The notes under the pieces: model-generated
Told to the model about the DNA's origin: nothing
Seen by the model: only the letters and a program-made list of their open reading frames with translations
Database searches by the model: none
NCBI GenBank assembly: GCA_012295275.1
Contig: CM022669.1
Span: 7,206,989-7,270,988, forward strand
Source of the DNA: Chrysomallon squamiferum
Taxonomy: Eukaryota > Mollusca > Gastropoda > Neomphalida > Peltospiridae
DNA: 64,000 bases
Direction: 5' to 3'
Shown here: positions 41,001-55,291 of the stretch, piece by piece
How the letters are laid out: each line of letters starts with the position of its first letter
Position numbering within the stretch: the stretch's first letter is position 1
Made by a program: the position numbers and the translations under genes

Positions 41001-42328
41001 ACATAATATAAAATAAAATATGTATGTTAATCTTCTGCATTAAAGCTACTTTAAATAGTTTTTCTAAGTAGATATGCTCAGCATTTTATGCAAAAATCAA
41101 AATCAAAAGTGTTGCTCATAATATTAACAAATATAGTATATTAATGATGAAATCTGTGTTGTTGTATGACGGTTTACAGATGGAAATATTTATAATGAAA
41201 AAGTAGCAAAACTGGAAAAAACTATTCATAAAGTAACTTTCATATATATATATATATATATATATAAATAATTATTATATATGTATTTTACAATTTTATT
41301 TTATTTTATTCCATAATTTACGTTACTTTACTTTTTTATTATTATTTTCTAACAAAACAAAAAATATATTCTTTTTTTTTTGTTTGTTTGTTATACCTTT
41401 TTCTGCATGAGTACTTCCCTCTCTCTGTCTCTCTTCTTCCATTCTTCACCTATAGCTTTCAAACACATCATCTCCTTTTCTTTCAGCTGAAACAGACAGC
41501 ATACTGTTAATATATCAGTGCTGGAACAGCAGTTTGAGAGATTTGAACCATCTGATCACAATAAGTAAAATTAACCATTTTGATGAATGAGCAAAAAGCT
41601 ATTTTCTGCACCAGTTCAAAAGAAGGATGGAATAATGGGAAAAAAAGGCAGCCTAGAGGTATTAAAAATTGTATTATTATCAATGATGATCTATGGTGGG
41701 AAATAAAACTATGGTTTACACACTGCAAAATTTATTTCTGTCCTGTTTGCATCATCTCAGGTTAATTCAATGTTAACATTATGACGATATAGTAATGTGA
41801 TGATAACAATAATTATATCACTGGCAAATAATAATAAATAATAATAATAATAAATAATAAATAATAATAACAATAACAATAATAAATAATAATGATAGTA
41901 TCACTAATAAACAATAATAACAATAAAACAACTGGATGAACAAACCTGCTGTTCAAAGAGTTGTTGTTGTTTTTCTTTCCACATTTCCAACTCTAGAGCA
42001 GTTTTGTACTCCACTGTCTCTCGGGGGTCAGTAGGGATGTCTGTGGTGGGGGGGAACCTTGACTGGAGGTTGGGCTGAAACCGGCAAACATAAAAAAAGA
42101 AAATGAATGAATAAATAAATAAATGGATATGCATACAATACATGAAATCATGGAAAAGAACAAACAAATCGTATGCTTATGAACGTCCTATCTGATAACG
42201 TATTAAACGCGAATACCTGCAAAGGGGCTGCTTGTATGGGTGGAGCTGAAAAGATGGGCTGTACTGGCATCGGACCCCAGTCTTCTAAACTCAACACGAC
42301 ACTTATTTCTGCAATCTGTAACTGCTTC
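37534..42328 (-). CDS. CEP120: CEP120 exons 14-22: end of C2 domain and C-terminal coiled coil
   Basis: Exon 14 finishes the third C2 domain ([11 protein letters not shown]). Exons 15-22 encode a long, highly charged coiled coil that starts near [20 protein letters not shown] and runs to the C-terminus. The most conserved blocks are [11 protein letters not shown] (exon 16), [15 protein letters not shown] across the exon 20/21 junction, [18 protein letters not shown] (exon 21) and [10 protein letters not shown] (exon 22). In the family this part drives dimerisation and centriole targeting. The stop codon is at 37534-37536, and the last exon ends only a few residues after the conserved RQIRE motif, as in vertebrates. 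Confidence 0.94.
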
Positions 42329-45300
42329 CTGTTCATACATAAAAGTTTCTTTTCAAAAATATGTTAGTAAAGAAATATATAATTCTATGAAAAAAAAAAA
42401 AAAAAAAAAAATAAGCATTTTAAAAAAATCCCCAAAATCCTCCCCAAAAACAACAACATTTAGAGCTAATTTAAAAATCATATGTTTTCCAAGCATGTAG
42501 AATATAAATAAATATTAAAGATTAGTAGCTGTCAGATGTGGAAATATTATTTAATTTTATTACAACAGTATCTGCAACAGAATTTAAAGTTATCAGGTGT
42601 TACAAGAATTAGAACATAAAAAAAAAAATAAAATAAAATACCAATACTAATACTAATACTAAGAATATTAATAATAGCAACAAAAATATAAAACAAATTT
42701 ACAATTAAAAATATTTTGTAAAAAAAAAAAAAAAAAAAAAAATAATAATACATTTTTTAAATATTACCCATCTGTGGCTGTGACTGGTACACGTGCACTA
42801 AACTCTTGCCTCCACCCACTGACACCTGACTCTCCCTAGAAATAAACAGACAAACAAACCTGAAAAGAATTACACTAAAAACAAAATTCTATCAAAAATA
42901 GAAATAAATAAGTAAAAAAAACATAAAAGAAAAAAAGAAAAATTCGATGAATCGAATGTCTTCCCAAACAATGTCAGTTAAGTTATAAATCTGAAAACAT
43001 AACAAGAATTGGCTGTATATAAAGGTGTATAACAAACAGACAATGGACAATGATATCTGTTGGTAACCATGTTAAGAAGATCAACAAACCAAATAAAATA
43101 AATAAATAAAAGCAAAGAGAAATGACCTCACCATGACCTTTGACCTGTCAGCTGATACAATGTCAGAAAGAGGAAGCCTGGCTGCACCTATCATAATGTC
43201 CTGTGACTTCTGCCTGTCATGGATCCACATCTCAACAATCAGTGGAACGCTAACAAAATAAAGTTAAATATCATACAGAATTTTTAAATGAAATGATTCA
43301 TTTGTTTATTACACCTCTTTTCCACATTACAGCCATTAACCATTAAAGTATCTAGCATATAATTATTATTTTTTAAATGATCATTTTTCTCTTCTTTTTC
43401 TTTCTTTTTCTTTTTTCATTTTTTGAAACAAATGAGGAAACATTTTATGATAAATATCATTTCTTGAAGCTAGATTTATACTGCCTTCTATTTATTGCAC
43501 TAAAAGTGATAGTGGTACCTGACAAATGTGTCCTGGAGCTGTCTCAGAGTGCAAGCAAAGTCAAATGCACAGAACGAGCGAGGGAGGAGGACTTCAGAGC
43601 CTTTCCTGATTTCAACAGGAGGGTGAGTGAGGATAGGAGCAGCACTGCCAAAAAACTGGTAGGTATATCTGAAAAAAATCATGAATTTTATCAGATATAG
43701 GTAATTCCTTCTAGCTTAAACAATGTCAATTTCAAAAGTAACAATCAAGAACAATAAATCTGTATTCTTGTATTCGCAATGTCACAAAGTTTCAATTGAC
43801 TCTATAAGGTTGTATGTGTATGTGCATGTGTATGTAGTGTGCTACACTCAAAATAAATATTAAAATCTAGGTTAAAAACATTACACGTCACAAAAAGAAT
43901 AATGAACTGAAGAATAAAGATGAGATAACATTCCTTCACACTTAATTCAGTAAACAGAAAATACTAACTTTGGATTAATTAAAAACAACAGTGACAACAA
44001 TAATAATAATAATTAAAAAAAAAAACTTCTTACAGTTAGTTATAACTTATTTATGTAAATTTCTCTGTATTTCAGTGTTACCAAAGAAATGAGTGAAGTT
44101 TAACTATTCTCATTCCCCTGCTAGAACAGACTATCTGTGTTTACCTGAGGAAGATGTGTTGGGTCGTGGTGGAGAAGAGATCCCGGATACTTCGGAGATC
44201 AATGGAGAAGGTGAAGTGATGAGACTGTGGTGGAATGGCAACATGATGTAATGTAGTGCTCTCTGAGGACACTGCAAGGCAAGAGATTAATAAAGAATGT
44301 TGTGTATCAGAAACATCAAGAAAATAAAAAATAAAAAAATGAATAAAAAAATAAACAAATAAAATAAATTTCTGTCAAATAGTCAGGATTTATAAAACAA
44401 AAACCATTAAAAACATTCTCAAAATTTGGAAACTGATAGAAAAGAAGCTTAAACCAATTTAAAAAACAATAAGCAAAAATTTATTTTTATTAAAAACAAA
44501 AATCCAGTTTGATACTGTCATTTGTGGCTGATGAGCAATTACTGAAAATATCTGAAAAAAGAAAAAGAAAAACAACAAAAGAAAACAAAATTAAATTTCA
44601 AACATTATTAATAAATAACATTTAAAACCCAAACCTTTTTCCAATTACTTAATAAAGAACAATAATTGTCTATGCTGACAACAACAAATTTTCAGTTAGT
44701 ACTTAATCACAATATCCTTAAAGTTCTAATTCCACAATTTACACAAATTAATGAAGAAAAAAAGTGTTTCATGTTTTAACAGTTTAGTTGGAGAACTGTT
44801 TAGTCACTGTTAATGAAAAATGATTACATTCTTCAGTTGAGATTTGTGGACGTTCATCATCTCTGACATGATCAGAAATTTCTTTATCAGTCTCAGGTTC
44901 AGACTTCTCTGAAAGTAAACAATATTTGTTTACAAGTGTGTTTGTATGTGTATTTATGTGTGTGTTTGTGTGTGTCCTTTATATTTTTGGCCACTTTAAA
45001 AATATTTTTAAAACAGTAATAACATTGCTACATAATAAATATCACTTTTCACTAATCTTCACTATCAGTCTTCTGTTTCCAAACTTATAATTAGCTTAAA
45101 TCAGTCAACATTTCAGTACATCCCTGCAACTCTCTGTAAACTCTACCATCCTTTAACTAACTTACCCTGCTCTTGTGCTCTGTTCCTGCTGACAACATCC
45201 ACACTGTGCTCATCATCACCATCATCATCATCATCAAAGTCATCAGTATAATGATCATCATCAACTTTCTCTTTTTCTTCTACCTTTGGTTTTGGAGCTG

Positions 45301-46351
45301 GTTTTGTTTTTTCTTTTGTGTCTTCCGGTTTCTCTCTGACTTCTGGTCTAGTTTTAGCAGCAGCTTTCTGCCTATTGGCTTTCTGTGGAGCTTCAGTAGT
45401 CCTTGAAAATTCTTTCTTTATTGGTGATTTCAACACAGGAGATGCATCACCTGCTGCTAACATCTTTTCTGGTGATCCTTTCACTGGAGTTTTTACAACC
45501 TTAAAATGTTTATTAATTATTATTATTCAGTGCATTTTTAAGCCAAAAAACAGAAGATCAACCATACACATCCCATTCAAAAGTGCAATAATTTCTATAT
45601 TTTCATTTACAAAAATTTATATCTTTATTAAGTTTTGAACTTTTAGTTTATGTTTGTTTAAAATTCTGAAGATTTCATTTATGACATTTTTACAAGTCTT
45701 TTATAATTATTAATATAGCTGAATTTTAGCACTGAACGCTTCTTTCCATCACATATTCATGGATTTCAATCTTTTATTTATTCTTCATTCTAACAACTTT
45801 TTACTGTACAGATAGAACATCTTTCTTTCTTCTTAAAAAAAAAACCCTGTTACAGTGTTTAAAGTGAACAGATTTAATACAAAGACTTGTTATAAAAACC
45901 TTCTGTTGAATACATACCATATCTTCTTTTCTTAAAACCACACACACACCAACTGTAGGCATCAGATCAGATGCAAAGGATGTGGTTTCTTTGTTAGTAT
46001 TTGGAGGGACAAGCTTAAAAAACAAAATAATAATAATAATAACTATCATTTTATTAGCTTTGTGAATAATGTTAATTTTAGTCATTCAAATTATAATGTG
46101 TGAATTAAAACAAGAATCAGAAAGTAGAAATGAAAAAACAAGTTGTCAGGTTTTATGCTGGTAGTATGAAACTGGACTGCTTATCACTTCTGTTTATGTG
46201 AGTAGTAAAATTAACAATAGTGATAAAAACAAACTGATAGTGAAGTACAAAAGTATGTATTTAGAAATTTAGACTTTTATCTTAATATTTAGTAATTAAT
46301 TTGAATACAAATAATCTAAATGACAAGATTATCTGAATGCAAATGAAACAG

Positions 46352-46385
<34 letters not shown>

Positions 46386-49300
46386 GAAGAAGAAGATGAT
46401 GAATAAACAATTTTTTTTTTTGTTGAATATATAGAAAATAAACAATTAAATGTTGATGACAGTTTAACTTATACCTCAAAGGAACCTTCAATGGTGAGAG
46501 GTCGCATATATATTTCTGTACTCCCTTTTTTAATCAGGGATTGAAGAGGAACATTGGAACTTCCTAAAGATAACTCCCCACAACACAGGTGTACCTGAAA
46601 ATTCAAAATTTCATCATTTACTGCTGTGTACGTTAAATTCTCTTCTCCGTTCATCTCAAGCTGTAATATAATAATTAATCTCACTCAACACACATTTTTT
46701 TCTGCACCTAAAAACAAAATTTCATCATTCTCTAAGAATATACACATGTACATTAAACTGTTTCATCACCATTAGTAATATACATGTATTAAATATTCTC
46801 TCTTCTTTTTACTTGTAAAAATGCAATTAATATTTCACCACTAATAACAATGAAGACATTAGCAAAAATTATAATAATAATAGAAATGTTACTGTATCTT
46901 CTTTAATTTAAATGTATGTACACTCTCTTCTTCCTAGTTCCAGCTTAGTGATTAATGAGATTTCAAATCAATGTAATAACTATAACAGTACTAAATATCT
47001 GTTACTACTGTTAACTATGTTAACTACTGTGCATTAACTACACTGTCAAATTTTTTAAACAATACAAATCTAACAAAACTTAACAAATCATCCTAGTGGA
47101 ATTTCATCACATCTAAATAAAATAAAAAATGTTTTTCTCTCTGCATATAGTGATTATATTTCTGTAAGAAACTATCTGTATTAACACGTCATACAAGACA
47201 AATAACAAATTCACCTGTAAACCAGGCTGATTGGACAAAAAGATGCGGAGGGCATCAACACTGCTCCTGATTCGTACTGATGCTCGCTCTGCAGCAAAGT
47301 TAGCTGTCATAAGATCTCCAAAACTCTCTGTTGTGATATCATTACCAAGCAATGAGTAATAGAAGAAATAACCATGAGATCCAGCTGGCAGAGGGACTGT
47401 GCTTGGTATCAGCTGAATCAGTGAAAGAATATACAGATGGATAGACATGTGGATAAATGAATGAACAATAGTTGTATGAAATGATGAATGAAGATGTGTT
47501 TATTTATTAGTTATCAAAGCATAGTTGTATTTTGGTATAATTATATATATGAGAGATAAAACACAGTGCATCTTATTTTCATCTGAGATACATAACTAAC
47601 AAACTGCCGTATCTTTCAGTCTTAAATATTATTTTTACCTATCAATAAAGGAAATTATGAACCTGCACGAAACTCATATCACATGGGTTTTATTAAAATA
47701 AAATCATCCTACTTTATTAGTAATATTGATAGATTAATAAAACCAAATAAAACAATCATATACAAAATACACACTTATTTACAAAGACACTTTAAATGGA
47801 CTTACCTGTATTAAGTTTGAGGCATAACCTATTGTTACAGACAATAAAAACTGATCTGTGTGTTTGTCTGCTGAGCCTATCTGATAATAACCTTCATCCT
47901 CATTAAGTACAGGGACGAGAGATTTCAGATCCACACCATCTCTGTTACCTCCTGTAAACACCAACATAACACAAATAAATGAGTGTCTGTTAAACAGCCG
48001 TTTAAATTACTTTGGTATCAATGTTTAAACATTAAAACAGCTTGTTAGTAATTGTATTGTTGACAAAAATGAGAAAACATTCTGCCTTCACTCAAACAGG
48101 ATTATTTTTTGCATCTTAGCAACAGAATGAAAAGCACTTAATATGTATTAAAAATAATATAAAAATATGAGGAGGTATTTTATAGTGAGATTTGAATGCA
48201 TCGGTGTGTAGATATGAAAATGCTTGATTGTGTGGCTAGGTGAATTTTTATTTGTACACATGTGATTGCATTTGTCTGGTGATGTTTTAATGTTTGTGTA
48301 TATAAACCATACAAAAGTCCAAATCCATGTTATTAAACAAACATACGATTAGCAGTTGGAATGACAATAGGTTTTTCCTTTGTTTCAGCATCTGGAGTTT
48401 GTCCATCATCAAGATACAGAGCTAAACGTATCTCTGGCTTAGTTTTGTGATACTTGGAATGTAAGATCTGATAATATTTGGCAACCTAAAAATATTCATT
48501 TAAAAATGTAAATCAAGCAGTAGTACCACTAATAGTAAAAAGCATAAGACATTTCTGTCAAAATGCAACAATATATTTAAGTCAAACTGCACTACACATT
48601 AACTAACAAACAATATTCAAGTCATGTCAGAGGTATAACAACAACAACAAAAATAATAATATAAGTGTACACTTTCAATAATGATTTTCTAACTTGAGAG
48701 TAAATACAATGCATTAATGAATGACACCAGTTTTAGAAAGGCAAGTAGCTGCAAAATGTTTTATTTGGCAAAGTTGAGTAAAATACATCACAGAAATCAA
48801 AACTGTAATGTAATCAGTACCAAGTGAGAAATTGCTTACTACTTGAAAACAGTTTGAAAGGTTAATTTTTTTAATGATTATATGACAACACTGTTACAAA
48901 AATTAACAATTAAAAGTTTAAAACTATTTCACAACAAATGAAAATGACCATTTCTTTTTTCAATTTTAATTTCACATTTGCTTGGGAGACAGTATATGTC
49001 ATAGTATTTTTTTATCTATTCCCCCCTTTTTTAAAATAAATCAACAATTGGTAAATATATAAAATTCAACACTTTAGTATAAGGTGTATGTGTTTGTGTG
49101 TGTGTGTATATAGGCATATAACCTTTTTATTGGGTGAAGCTGATCGAAGATCAAGTACAACATAGCCAATGGCTTCTTTAACTGTTGTGTGAACTTCGTA
49201 TGCATACAGCTGAATTTTAATAGAGGTTCGTTGTAGCCGATGTTGTTGGAGTGCTTTCTTATTCAATTCCCAGGCCAACTCCTGAGTGAAATCTGGATTT

Positions 49301-50073
49301 TCAACATGATTGATTGGATCAGTTGCCAACAGTTCTCCATCAAACCGAACTTCAGCTATTATTTTATGTTTTGGTCTGTTTGGAAAGCCTCGTCCTGAAG
49401 ACGTTAAAAAAATATATATATAATAAATTTTAAAAAAATGATAAATAATTAAAAATAATGTTATACTTTAAAAACTGACCATTTGGTATTAGTAAACAAT
49501 TACTTAGTTTTGAAAGAACAGGCATAATTTATATACTTATTGATTTATCACTTGAAATAAATTATTCATTTTATATCTGTTACTTTCAAAACAATAATTA
49601 TAACTATTTTTATTTTTTGTATAAAATTAAAATTCCAATGTCATCTGACTTAATGTGTAAGTAACAGATTTCTAATATTTATATCTATATAATTAACATT
49701 ATAATTTATACCAATTAAATTATTAAGTAATATTATTATTAAATATCATTGCTCAATTTTAACTAACAAAGGAACATAATAATTAAACAAAATAAAATTT
49801 TAAAAGTTGGATATTATCTATTTACAAAGAGAAACAGATAACTTAAATTAATATCAGTAAATTAATAAAATAAAGATTTTATTTTCTTCTTGAGTACATT
49901 AACTTCAGTATTTACCCTCTCGTACGAAGGAAAACGAGATCAGACCTGCACAATTTATTTCTCCAAAACCAATTTAACTTTTACAGTAACTAAGAAAAGT
50001 ACTGATCAAAGATAGAACGTGACGTACCTTCTAAGACTGATATCACTACAAGGAATCGTTCTTTTCCAGACAT
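37534..50073 (-). CDS. CEP120: CEP120, centrosomal protein of 120 kDa (complete, 22 coding exons)
   Basis: CEP120 is a centriole protein needed for centriole elongation and ciliogenesis. Coding exons in transcript order are 50028-50073, 49123-49394, 48347-48485, 47806-47951, 47215-47412, 46475-46594 (or to 46660), 45918-46013, 45166-45499, 44828-44908, 44145-44271, 43519-43668, 43132-43249, 42768-42835, 42217-42328, 41946-42074, 41397-41486, 40881-40973, 40213-40325, 39438-39486, 38965-39087, 38256-38500 and 37534-37774. All junctions are GT-AG and in phase. The total is 1029 codons plus stop (1051 with the longer sixth exon), against about 986 residues in human. The start reads [16 protein letters not shown]. 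The order is C2-type domains (about 8-130, 150-330 and 490-670), a charged linker (340-450) and a long coiled coil (690-1000). Strong family signatures are [37 protein letters not shown] and [15 protein letters not shown] see no disabling change. Confidence 0.97.
42768..45499 (-). CDS. CEP120: CEP120 exons 8-13: charged linker and start of third C2 domain
   Basis: Exon 8 (45166-45499) encodes a Lys/Pro/Glu-rich linker ending in an acidic run (residues about 419-437, containing HYTDDFDD) that the human protein, as I recall it, lacks. Exon 9 (44828-44908) is short and acidic. Its donor (GTAATC) was chosen because it alone keeps frame into exon 10. Exons 10-12 encode [36 protein letters not shown] and [18 protein letters not shown], the well-conserved core of the third C2 domain. 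Exon 13 continues it with [17 protein letters not shown]. Confidence 0.9.
45918..50073 (-). CDS. CEP120: CEP120 exons 1-7: N-terminal C2 region
   Basis: These seven exons encode about residues 1-339. Exon 2 carries [20 protein letters not shown] and the [19 protein letters not shown] stretch, which are the first C2 domain of the family. Exons 4-6 carry [34 protein letters not shown] and [20 protein letters not shown], the second C2-like region. In human CEP120 this part binds microtubule and centriole partners. The sixth exon has two in-frame acceptors (46594 and 46660). The short form matches the human protein without a gap. Confidence 0.93.
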
Positions 50074-50919
50074 TATTTATTTAGGGTTATTATGTTAGGA
50101 CTCAAATTTTAAGTTGCCATCCAAGTATATTCCTAATTTTGAAAACATCCGCCATGCTTTTCCGGGATGTTGATACGGAAATGACGTACTATCAGCTGAC
50201 ATTTGCCCACTATTTGGAACCCCCTCAATAAACTAACTAAAATAAAATATATGCATAATATTACACAGTTTTAGCAGTGTTTATAAAAGAATACGTGTAT
50301 GAACGACGTCTGTGCAATTTTACTACATTAATTTTCTTTGTTTGCTGGTTGTTAGTAAATATAATCTTTTGCACTTGGTAACGGGGAACCCCAAGGTGCG
50401 CGCAAAACCGGAATATATTTGATAAACTTCCGTTTGTGTTATTCCGATTACAAAATATAGATCCTAATATTCTTTTATATTTGAAGTAGAACAGACAACA
50501 ATTCCCGAAGTAAATACTTTTTATTAACATACATAAGCTTTTGCAAAATTACTGTTCAATCCTTTTCTATACTATTAATGAGTATTTAACGCGGAGTAAT
50601 GGTCTATCCAAATTATGTAGTTCCCTGAAAAGACCGACGAGACAGGAAAACAAGAGATATTGACAAGAAATATTAAGTTAATTTGTAAATTATTTCATCA
50701 AGATCAAGATGAAACACAGATACCAAAACTGTAATACATTGATAACTTAAATGTAATGGTAAAAATCTCGGGAACGGCCCTAAATGAACAGTAGAAAGGG
50801 CCGATAAATGGGGCTTGGTAGCCCTGGTGGAAGACTTGAAATTTCTGTTCCGTATAATTTGATTATTGGTTTGGAAGTTCAGTTATTCATTTAGTGTGGC
50901 TCAGTATAAAAAAATCCCC
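50074..50919. promoter_or_regulatory. Candidate bidirectional promoter between CEP120 and CSNK1G
   Basis: The two start codons are 846 bp apart and point away from each other. The interval is richer in G+C and CpG than the surrounding DNA. Next to the CEP120 start there is a YY1-like CATCCGCCATG (50146-50156), an ETS-like TTTTCCGGGA (50158-50167) and a CRE-like ATGACGTA (50181-50188). Further ETS-like cores are ACCGGAA (50407-50413) and ACTTCCG (50426-50432). I see no TATA box clearly tied to either gene. The motifs are read by eye and the promoter role is inference from position. Confidence 0.55.
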
Positions 50920-53900
50920 ATGAGTACACCAAAGCGAGAGGGATACGAAAAGAGTGAAGATCATAGGAGGAAGTCCAGTGCCAATAGATCTAGCATGCAG
51001 ACCCGGGGAACTGCCTCTGGTAATTCTGGTGTGCTCATGGTTGGGCCAAACTTTAGGGTTGGAAAGAAGATTGGGTGTGGAAACTTTGGTGAATTGAGGC
51101 TTGGTGAGTATTTCAGTCTTGTGGTCTCAAATTTAACTAAACACCAATACAAAAGTATAGTGGATTAATATTTTGTTGAGCTGAGGTCTCCATATGATAT
51201 CTTCATAATTTTATTGTTACTCCAAGGACCAATGGTTTGGTCTTTTTATTTTGACATTGTGATTAGATTGAACCTCATGCCTTCTAAGTTCTATGATTAC
51301 ATAAAATTTCCAACATTTTATGTTTAATATCCAAAACACTAAACAGATAATTTTACATTTTAAACATAAAATCTTTGTTACAAAAGACTTGGCTTCTTAA
51401 AATGGATTTCCTGATATGTAATATATATTATTATTACTACATAAATTGAACTGAATCGTATGAATTGTATAACTATAAATACCAAATTATTTGGTGAAAA
51501 TAACTCATAACGGATAAATTTAAAGTGTTAACCTTTAAAAATAAAATGGAACAAACCAGAATTAACAAATGTTAAAATCCAGAAATTCATATTCAGCAGT
51601 TTTTCTTTTTCTTTTTAGTACCAGTATTTTCTGTAACTTTTCATACGTATTTGTTTATTTAATTCCAGGGAAAAACTTGTACAACAACGAACATGTGGCT
51701 ATAAAGTTGGTAAGTTATTTCATGATAGAATATTTAAAATAAAAACTTTTAAAACAAAAAGTTTTGATTTTTGTTAAAAAAAAAAATACTAACAGCATAT
51801 TTTTTGCAGCAGCTATCTAAGATAAATGTTATCTCAGTTAATTGCTAAAATGGCCCAAATATAACAACATTTATTCTGCTAATTAATAGCAATAGTTTTA
51901 TATTTATGACTCTTGGAATTATTCTGTTTTATGTGGGGTTATTAAAGGTAATTGTAGTTTTCTATTATTTAAATAAATATATAACATACGCAGTATATTT
52001 TAAAGTATACCTTAGGAGATTTAAAAAAAAAAATAAAAACAATATATTCCAAGATATATTTTGTTAAAAGTGAAGAAACCCACCAATATCTTTATGTGCT
52101 ATTTTTCTTTAATTGTGATTGATTTACCCAAAGTATAGCATCATGTATATGATAATGTCCATAAGACTAAATATGATGGGGTAAAATCGTGTTGTTCAAA
52201 CGTAGTTATTGTAATTTCATACTTTTTTCTCTTTTTGAATTATAACTTGAATGTATATATAAAAATTATTTTATTATTATTATTATTATTTTTTAGATCA
52301 TTCCCAAAATTTACAATATCAAAATATATTTCACTTTAGAAATATAACATTATTTTTCATTTTATTTAAAATTTAAACATAGATTTGCCAGAGTTTAAGC
52401 ATATCAAATTGTTAAATCTAATTAATTATTATGAATGTATTTATTGAAAAACCAAACAAATAACACTTTTTTTTCCTTTTCTTTCAGGAACCTATGAAAT
52501 CACGGGCTCCACAGCTTCATTTAGAGTACAGATTTTACAAGCAACTTGGACAATCTGGTAAGATGTGTTTGTTTAGCTCGTTCTCCACTGTCTTTTTACC
52601 TAATCATACAAAAAAAAATACAAACAAATAAAATAAGGAAATACAAATCACAGTACAGTAAAAACTGATGAGTTAAAAAAAATATATACAAAATCATATA
52701 TTTATTGTGCAGTATTTGAAATATATATGCATACATATTAGATTATGTTGATTATTTAGTTCAGTAAGTGTTTTTTTACTGATGTACACTTACAGATTGT
52801 TTTAGGGATGATGACAGCTATATATATATATATATATATTATATTTTATATTTTATAAAAAAAATTAAAGGAAATTAAAAAAATTCCATTGGTTCTTTCT
52901 AATTGTTAACAGTTATACTTAGTAAAACTTAAAAGACCAAATTTTATTTTTATGCATCCAGAAAATTTAAGAATTTTACTTTAAAATGTTGGGAAAAAAC
53001 TCAGATAAGAAGCTTTTAACAGTTATGAGTTCTTTTTGTTGGTTTTTTTCTGATAGCTACAGACTATCTTGAAATTGATTTTCTTCTTAGCTGCACTTTT
53101 ATTGTCAGTGATGAAAGGATATATTCATTATTAAACTGAAGGATTTCAAATTATGCCATCTGCTGATATTCTTGTGATCTATATTTAAAACTACTATTTA
53201 TATATGTTTTTAATATCATATGAAATAAGTATAAACCTTGTTAGCACCCTAAACATTTTATTCATGTTGATATCTTGGCTTCAGTAAGGACAGATTTTTT
53301 TGTTTTATTTTTGTTTTCTGCTTTAAACTACCCCCACAAATATAATTGGAATGGTCTTCTCACTTAATTAAATTTCATTGGTTGAATTTTTGGAATGTTT
53401 TTATTATTGATATTGTTTTATAGAGTATGGTATGCTTGTGATTTAGTTTTTGCATTTTCAAGATTTTTATTTATTGTTACATTTTTATATTTAAATATCG
53501 AGAGATAGTATTTCTTATACACATACTTGTGAATAATGAAACAGGTAGTTGTGTTATTTCTGTAAGTCTGTTTCAAGGACAAGTGCTGTCAACATTGTCT
53601 ATTTTCAGCACATATCTCTACTTGCAAGGTTCTTGTTTCTAGCAGTTGTAACTTTACTTGTAAATGCAGAGAAAATATCACTATTAGAGAAATATTAAAC
53701 TGTATTAATTAGTTGACCACACATATATATGGAAATGACTAGTGCAAGGCTCTTTTTTTTTTAACTTATTTTCCTTTTCTTTTAATTGTTCTGAAGATGT
53801 AAACCTTTTTTTTTATACTTTAAATTGTTTTGCTTTTATATTTGTTGAAAGAATATTGTTAATGACCTAGACATTAAAACTCAATTTTATCTCTCTCTCC

Positions 53901-55245
53901 GCAAAAGCATGACAAATGTATTATTTCTAGGTTATCAACCTGTTGTTTATTTAACACTTTTTAAAGGTTGTTGATAATAATATTATTATTTTTTATTTTT
54001 TTAACATCTGTCTGTTTAAAAAGAAAATATAAATGGTGACACAAATACTGCTTTAAATGGCAAACATAATATAATAATTTTTCCCTTTGCAGTTAATTGT
54101 TTAACCCGATTAGCCTTTTTTATTGTGTTACTTTCTGGTTTGGTTAATTTGAGGGACAGCCTTGCCTGATTGAATTGCCTTTCTCTTGGGTTTGTTTGCT
54201 TGCACTCAAGCTGGGATTTTGTCGTCCACTTGCAAACACAGATAATGTGTCAGATGCACAGAATAAATTCCACAGAACCGTGAAACAAGTTAATTTACAC
54301 TTGATGGTACAAAACTTGTGTTGAAATTACAACAGAAGTAAGAAAAACAATTTAACTACACAATGGTATTTGTTTTTATAATTATTTATCGGGAAAGATT
54401 TACTATGTATGCATATTGTAAAACGTCCCACAGCATTTACTTGTGTGATTGGATGGCTGGATTGATAAAAAAGGCTTAATTTTTAATTTGTCATATAGAG
54501 TTAATCTTTTTATTTAGTATTTTTATCATTATGTGTAGGTATAAAATAATACCAAAAAGCAATTTATATATCAGAGGTTTGTCAACTGAGTATCATCAGT
54601 TAACAATCCAAAGTGATCTATTTTTGTTTTGATACATTAGGAAAATTGTCATTTCTTAAAGCTGTAAGTAAATCTAACATGCATTTGAAAAAAATAAAAG
54701 ATAATAATAATAAAAATAATAATGACAAATTTAAAAAAGAATAACTCGTATTTGTTTTAACATTTAAACTGGACAGAAAGATCATGTTTCCAGTTTCATC
54801 TTTCAGAAAATAAAAAATAAAAACTATATGTTACATATGAAGCCAGGGTTATCAGTGCTAATAAATCATCACAAGCCGATTTCTAAACAGTTAAGCTGTC
54901 TCTTGTCAGATTATTTTCTTTGACATTACTTTTTTTTTTTCCTAATCAATTTTTCTTCTTGTGCTAGAAACATTTCACAAGATGGAGTTATTTTGCATGC
55001 TGTATGATTTAGTAATTATAATAAATACAATTAATTAATACTGATACAACTGAAAATCAAGCCGTGCACAGTTAATCTGGCTGCATATTTGTCATAAATG
55101 ACCAACTGTTGCAGTGTTTATAGTCATTGTGTTAATTTTAAATATTTTCAAATCATTAAAGAACATCATAGCTTTATATTTTTATTTAAATTTAATTACA
55201 GATTAATGGTAGTTAAATTATGTTCAATAGTGTAATTTTTGTTAC

Positions 55246-55291
<46 letters not shown>

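Noticed and set aside
50261-50530. Minus-strand 89-codon frame between CEP120 and CSNK1G
   Set aside because: It lies in the candidate promoter, upstream of the CEP120 start, with no similarity I recognise and no splice link to either gene.
50866-50919. An 18-codon N-terminal extension of casein kinase 1 gamma
   Set aside because: The extension begins at TTG and has no ATG; the first ATG in frame is at 50920 and fits the family.
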